This document shows, piece after piece, positions 58,051 to 64,000 of a DNA stretch of 64,000 nt (within the stretch, counting starts at the first letter, position 1; each line of letters opens with the position of its first letter). Made by a program: the position numbers and the translations under genes. The notes under the pieces were generated by a model, which saw only the letters and a list, made by a program, of their open reading frames with translations, was not told the origin of the DNA and made no database searches. Source of the stretch: Ascochyta rabiei (taxonomy: Eukaryota; Ascomycota; Dothideomycetes; Pleosporales; Didymellaceae); the NCBI RefSeq assembly GCF_004011695.2, contig NC_082406.1, positions 372,001 through 436,000 on the forward strand, written 5' to 3'.

Positions 58051-58575
58051 AACCTCCCCCCCTTAAGAGCTTAGCCCTCTTAAGCAAATAAACTAAGTTA
58101 AAACCAAACTCTAAACTAATCACTAACCCCCCTTATTACTCCGCTTGTTCCTTTCCCTTACCACCTCTCTGTTTCTGCAATCTTATTAAGGCCCTAGTTT
58201 CCTAAGTAGGTTATTAACTAGAGTCTCCTAATAGCTTAGGGGTAGAAGAGTCTAGTACGTGTCTTAATAAACCCTAGTCTAAGGCACTGCCTAATTTGTA
58301 TGTTATCTAGGTAGTAGCTTCTGTTACTTTAACAGTTAGATTATTAAATAACCTATCTAAAGTACCCCTCTGTGTATGCTGTCTGTCCTATAACTCCTAT
58401 CCTTTCTTATGTTCTAGTACTACTCCCTTATTAGTAAAGAAGGATTAATTAGGGATACCTAACTCTTTATTAGCCCTAAAGCAGTATTTCTTAGACATCT
58501 TTACCTACTACTAGTGCCTCTTTACTATAGCAACGTTGTTATCCCTGCTCTTCTAAAGAAACTTTACAAGCTCCT
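58051..58575 (-). other. 3' internal end of gypsy G3 with polypurine tract
   Basis: Sequence between the polypurine tract and the point where chromovirus copy B was inserted. It is in inverted orientation relative to the rest of G3 (44624-51430). No coding motif recognised. Confidence 0.6.
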
Positions 58576-58730
58576 TGTTATAGGCTTAGACCTTGTCTAA
58601 GCCTTAAGTAAGATAGGGCGGTTACGTGCCCTACAGACATATTAGAAGGACACGCAATGTGTTACCTCCTTAAGAGATATAATACTATATTAACCCTTAT
58701 TACATCCTACCCTAAGGCTAGTATATAACA
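58576..58730 (+). repeat. 5' LTR of chromovirus copy B
   Basis: 155 bp with TGTTAT...ATAACA termini, matching 7369-7523. The element body follows directly at 58731. Confidence 0.87.
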
Positions 58731-58889
58731 TTTATATCTCTTCTTCTAGAAGAACAGCTAGCACTTGTACTATGTTAGCCAGCTCCTAGAATAACCCCTT
58801 AGACAAATCTGTCCCCTTAACCCTTTAGGAATTTATAGCCTAGATGTTATAGTTTATAACAAACTTATAGTAAGCCTTAACTACTACTA

Positions 58890-59940
58890 ATAAGCATAGT
58901 ATTACTTAAACATAATAACTCTAATATACGCACGTTTGTAGAGTCCCTAGCATAAACAGCTAACGCCTATACTAGACCTGCGTCTACAGTCCTATTATCC
59001 TCCTTAGGAGTAACGCCGTACCTATTAACGTCTACCCTAGCCCCTAACCCACCTTATAAAGCACTGTTTTTAGCGTCTGCCCTAGGCCTGCATGCCCCTA
59101 TGTAGGCGTCTATAGCCTATAGGAAACCTCTCCCTATAGGCGAGGCCTTTACTAGGGACAAATCCTTATTTAAAGCGTAGTAGGTTCCAATATAACATAA
59201 GCTACAGGTAGACGTATTCTTTGTTAGTAGGCTATAGGACATCTTTACCTTTATATAGTCATAGCTTAACACGTCTGTATAATAAGATATAGCTCTGTTC
59301 TATAAGATTAGGGGTACATAAGGTATGTAGAGCCTAGAGGACTTCCTAGCATACCTAAATTCTGCTACAGCAACAACTATAGCTAGGAACAGGCCTAGGC
59401 AAAACTAGAAAGCGTCTGTTAGGGTCCTAGCAAGTTGTTCTTAGACTTTTTTATCTAGTTTAAGCAGCTACTAGTGCAAAGTGGCAGCCTTTACTAGGAT
59501 AGAGAACAGCGCCTATTAAAGCTCTGCTAGGCCCTAAACGTAAACATCTGCAATATAGTAATAAACTAAGGGGTAACTTATATAGATTATAACGTAGCTA
59601 TTACAGAGTATAAGTCTATTACTGTAGACGTTAAAACTATAGCTATAGAAAACTAGCTACACTACAGCCCTGCCTAGGCGCTGCCTAAGCGTAAGAGAGA
59701 TAGTAACGTTAAGATAACAGTTATGTCTGTAGTGCGCACTAGCAGCAGTGCCAAGCATAGGGGTTAGAAGTAGTCTGCTTCTAACCAGGCTACGTAGGTT
59801 CCTAATAAGGTATTTCAGCAACGCTAGAAGGCTAACCTGTTTACCTGTTGCAGTAAGAGGGGACATATTTGCTAGGATTGCGCTAACGCAGTAGTAACTA
59901 TAGTGCAGGCAGTAATAATCTTAAGTAAGAAAGAGGCTAG
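58890..59940 (+). pseudogene. gag remnant of chromovirus copy B
   Basis: Parallel to 627-1680 of copy A. The knuckle CCSKRGHIC-x-DC at about 59838-59886 is better preserved. The open minus-strand stretch 59657-59866 is its antisense. Confidence 0.7.
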
Positions 59941-60049
59941 TTTATATAGGGGAAACTAGCTACTCCTAATATAAGTCTAAGTTAGGAGCGCTATACAAGC
60001 ATATTAGCAGAGGAGACTACTAGTACAGGGGCGTTGCAGGCTGCTAGAG

Positions 60050-63000
60050 GAGCTATTACAGACTCTATAGATAAGCCCCTATTCTACATTCTGTTATTTA
60101 TTAATAGGGTAATTTAGGCTAATACGCTGGTAAACTTAGGGTATAAATGCTTTAGCGTAGTAAGTAATAACCTTACTGCGCACTTAGAAGAAGACTTTAT
60201 TAAGGTGCTGCTATAACACTTAGCGTAAGTAGTAGGTACTAGTAGAAAGTCTATAATCTCCTGTTTAGTCTTGTTTAGGTATAACTTAGACAGGTAGCAC
60301 TTACAGGCTGTAGCCTACGTAGTGCTAGGTCTAAGCTAGGATATTATTTTAGGGAAGCCCTAGCTCTAACAAGAGGGCGTAGTGTTAGACGCAGAAAAGG
60401 GCACACTAAGGATATAATAGGTAGGGAACCTTATAGTCTATAAGTCCTTACAGTATATAGTAAACATTTACGTAGCTCTCCTATTAGTAACTAAGTTTAA
60501 TAAGACCCTAGCTAATAGGCTCTAGAAGCGCCTGTCTAGGGACTAGTTTGTCTCTACAAGCCTCTACAATATTACTAAAATCCTCTTAGTTCAATCCCTA
60601 GGAGCGTAAGGGACGGCAGAGGAGGTAGACCCTCTTCCCTCTAAGTTAGTCTAGTTTTAGGACCTATTTAATAAGAGCAAAGCCTCTAGCCTTTCCCTAT
60701 ATAGGGGCTGGATAGATTACTACATATAATTGCAACGCAACTAGTCTAGAAAGAAGAAGCCTTTACTCTAGAGCCCTCTATACAATATGCTAAGAGACTA
60801 GCTAATTAAGCTATAGAAATAAGTGTTAGCACTTATAGATAAGGGGTAGATATACGCCTCCTCTTCTCTAGCAGGGGCCCTAGTCCTGCTAGTTAAGAAG
60901 TTCTCTAGCAGGTAGCGTATATACGTGGACTATTACACACTTAATAGTATTATAATTACTAACTAGTACCTACTTCCTCTTATTAAGGAGACGTTGCGTA
61001 TACTAGGGGGTGCCTACTAGTTCTCTAAGGTTAATATCTGTTTAGTATTTTACTAGATTTATGTTGTAGAAGGAGGTAAGCACCTTACTATATTCTGTAC
61101 CTGTTTTAGGCTCTTTAAGTAGCTAGTCTGTCTGTTTAGCCTAGCTAGAGCACTAGCATCCTTCTAGCGCTATATTAACAGCGCGCTTTAGGAGACATTA
61201 GGCAACTATGCTACTGCGTACCTAGATAATGTCCTTGTTTATAGTAGCAGGTCTAGGACAGACTACTTAGGGAAGGTTAGCAGAGTCCTTACGCTCCTAC
61301 GCAGTGCAGGGCTATATTTAGATCCTAAGAAGTGTGTATTTGCAATAAAGGAAGTATACTACCTAGGATATATTATAGAAGCTAGAAAGGACATTTATCC
61401 TAACTCTAAGAAGGTTAAGGCTATCTATAATTAGGAAGCCCTACAGTCTTTACGCAGGGTCTGCAGTTTTCTAGGGTTTACTAACTTCTACTAGGACTTT
61501 ATCCTAGCCTTCTCTAATATTACTGCCCTACTTAATTAACTTACAGGGAAGGATATCCTGTTTAGGTAGGGGCAGGAGGAGGACGCAGCGTTCTACTGGC
61601 TAAAGAACGCATTTATAACAGAACTAGTCCTAGCCTAGTAGGACCCTAAGTAAGAAACACTATTAGAGGCAGACTGCTCTAGTAAGGCACTAGGTAGCTG
61701 CCTTTCTTAATAGTATAGGAAGGTGCTTTGCCTAGTAGTGTATTACTCTACTATACTAATAATAGAATAATAGAACTACACTATCTATAATAAGGAGTTA
61801 ACTCCTGTTATAAAGTGCCTAGGGGTCTAGGCAGCTAAATTAGGGTGTGTTGCTAGGCTGTTTACTATCCTAACTAACTATAAGAACCTTTAGTACTTTA
61901 CTACAGCACACAGGCTAAGTAAGAGGCAGTACTAATAGGCAGAGGAGCTGTTAAAGTTCTGTTTCTACCTTTGCTTCTGCCTAGGGCGCCTAGCAGCCTA
62001 ACTAGATGCGCTGAGCCGCTAGGAACAGGACTATAATAGGAGGTTAGGGGGGGTCTATAGGATAATAACCCTAGTTTTAGTGTTAGTAGTTAGTATACTA
62101 GGCCCTAGTATACCTCTACTTTTTATTAACGCGCATATGTAATTACTGTAGGACAAAGGTGTTTAGCAGGATGTAGGGCATATAGCTTACCTGTCTGCTA
62201 TCTATAATAGAGCCTGCTAGTTCCCTCCTAAGGCTAAGACTACTTAGCAAATTATAGATTGCATGCTTAGTGCTTATAGCACACTGCTATAGTATAGGGT
62301 TACGTAGGTTCTGCATTAGGAGCTACTTATAACTACAATAATCTAAAGGGCATATAAATCTAACCTAACAGGCTATCTAGGTGCTAACGCCACGTTCTAC
62401 ATTATTAGACGCAACTTCTACTAGAAGGGGATGTTATAGGATGTTTAGTGTTATGTCTATAACTACTACTGTTTTAGCGCGCACGTGTTGCAGCGCTAAC
62501 AGCAGGGCTTACTCTAGCTATTGCCTATTACTAACTGTTTTTAGTCCTAGATTTTAATAGACTTTATAGTCAACCTCCTTTAGGCTAATAAGGACGCACT
62601 GCGCTATCTCTTAGTTATTACAGATTACCTCTCTAAGTATATGTAGCTTAAGGCAATAACTTCTATAACTATAGAATATTGCGCTAAGGTCTTCTACAAC
62701 ACGTAGTAGTAGTTCTAAGGCTTTTCTAGCTCTATAATCTTAAACTACAGCTTAGACTAGCTAGGATATTTTTAGATAACGCTGTGTAGCCTTATAGGGG
62801 TGGACTAGCTGCTCTCTACAGCCTATTACCCCTAGACAGACAGAGGGACAGAGTGTGCTAACTAAGAGGTGTAGGTAGTCCTACAGGTTATAGTTGACTT
62901 TAAACAGGATAACTAGCCTAACTATCTTCTAGCCTACTAACTAGCACTTAACAATTACAACTCTTTAGTTACTAGGGTTAATTCTATCCTACTTCTCTAC

Positions 63001-63620
63001 AGTTATAATATAGACCTCCTGCAGACAATAGTGCTACTAACTGTTAGCTAGAACACACTACAGGGACAGGTAGTCTATTTCCTAGACTACCTCTAGCAAG
63101 GTATAAAGCTTACTTAGGCAGCTATAGCATAGGTGCAACAACGTACCTAGAACGCAACAGACTGTAGCTGTAGGCCTGCAGAGTGGTACTACGTAGGTAA
63201 TAGGGTGTAGTTTTCCCTCTACAACATAAAAACTAACAGGCTAAGCTAGAATCTTAATTAGTTACAAGCCTAGTACACAGTAGTTGCAGTTCCTACCCCT
63301 CTAACAGTTACCCTAGATTTGCTAGGTAACCTCTACAAAACAGTGCATATAGACCTACTAGAACATACAGCTTCTAACCTGTTACTAACACAACGCCTGC
63401 AGGAAAGTAGACTAGGCCTGCTGGTTGTCCTAGGGGAGGACAACCTAACCCTAGCTGAATAGGAGGTAGAGTCTATCCTAAAAGAAAAGGGGGCCTGTAG
63501 GCAGAACAAGTTATAAGTTCTAGTTGAATAGAAAGGATATATAAAGCTAATATAGGAACTACTAAAGGCGTTATAGGATATAACAGTATAGGAGGTCTTT
63601 ATAGTAATACACACAGCATA
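60050..63620 (+). pseudogene. pol remnant of chromovirus copy B
   Basis: Same domain order as copy A: RT with box YLDNVLVYS at about 61219-61245, RNase H near 61670, integrase near 62820, chromodomain near 63500-63590. Protease, RT, RNase H, integrase and chromodomain together would copy and insert the element, the chromodomain steering insertion to modified chromatin. Stops make it nonfunctional. Confidence 0.88.
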
Positions 63621-64000
63621 TTAAAAACAGATATAGAGAAGAAGAAACTTTTATTATTTATAATAACCCTTATATAGTTCTATTAGAAGATACTGCGTAG
63701 GGCACACAGCCTAGCGTAGAAGAGCTTAGGGACCTTACAGTGTTAGCATAACGCCACCTTAAGCTCTATACTACTAGACAAACAGCAGTAAGCCTTAATA
63801 CTTAAAAAAGATAGAGTTGTTAACAGACAGGGAGTAATAGGCAGTAGTAGCTACGTTCTAGGCCTAGTTTTGCGTAATGCAGCAGCAGCAGCTAACCTTA
63901 TAGTTATTATTATTATCTACCTTATCTACCTTAATAGTGCTGCTATACGTTAGCTATAATATTTCCTTAAGGTTATAGCAGGGCGTGTGCAGCTTTATAA
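63621..64000 (+). other. Start of the unassigned 3' region of chromovirus copy B
   Basis: Collinear with 5351-5730 of copy A and truncated by the window end. Confidence 0.6.

Larger units (their letters stand above)
58576..64000 (+). mobile_element. Ty3/gypsy chromovirus, family A copy B (cut by window end)
   Basis: 5' LTR, gag, pol, chromodomain and the start of the unassigned 3' region, collinear with copy A. Mutation patterns differ between the copies: each keeps some CA sites the other has lost. Confidence 0.9.

Overview
This window looks like repeat-packed genomic DNA from a filamentous ascomycete (Pezizomycotina; I cannot fix the genus). Two things point there. Genes in the central island have short fungal introns of 53-82 bp. 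Almost everything else is transposon DNA carrying the strand-symmetric CpA-to-TpA decay of repeat-induced point mutation (RIP): old Gln and Trp codons read as TAG/TAA, so recognisable proteins can only be read through many stops.

Layout. 1-619: end of a Fot1/pogo transposon inserted at TA into a Ty3/gypsy chromovirus (family A, 620-7523, 155-bp LTR). 7930-8479: LINE ORF1 fragment. 8500-17440: an island of mostly unmutated DNA holding a four-stop pseudogene, an AIM9-like APH-fold phosphotransferase with one late stop, a broken protein-kinase-like gene, one intact 300-residue ORF of unknown function, and a three-exon gene with one internal stop. 17450-23456: decayed DNA holding a complete Tc1/mariner element, a solo LTR, a foldback element with TAGGG/TAGGGG arrays, and a second Fot1 copy (1863 bp) inside another LTR.

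23457-44368 is a nest. A gypsy element (family G4) on the minus strand is split by a 6.6-kb hAT element (28331-34955, 8-bp target duplication), a small unmutated TRIM (26882-27495, perfect 5-bp duplication), a solo LTR, and a complete chromovirus of another family (G2 copy C, 36171-43459) that carries an extra antisense reading frame between chromodomain and polypurine tract. A second G2 copy (D) was entered by a third gypsy family (G3, 255-bp LTR, CTAA duplication). Its two halves now lie about 13 kb apart in opposite orientation (43535-44368 and 53013-57795), which indicates an inversion. 58576-64000 is a second copy of family A running off the right edge.

No rRNA, tRNA, CRISPR or bacterial-type operon was seen. 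In most island genes the stops are of the same CA-to-TA type as in the repeats, so the island looks like single-copy genes damaged by RIP leaking from the flanking repeats. Only the 14527-15429 ORF is clearly open.
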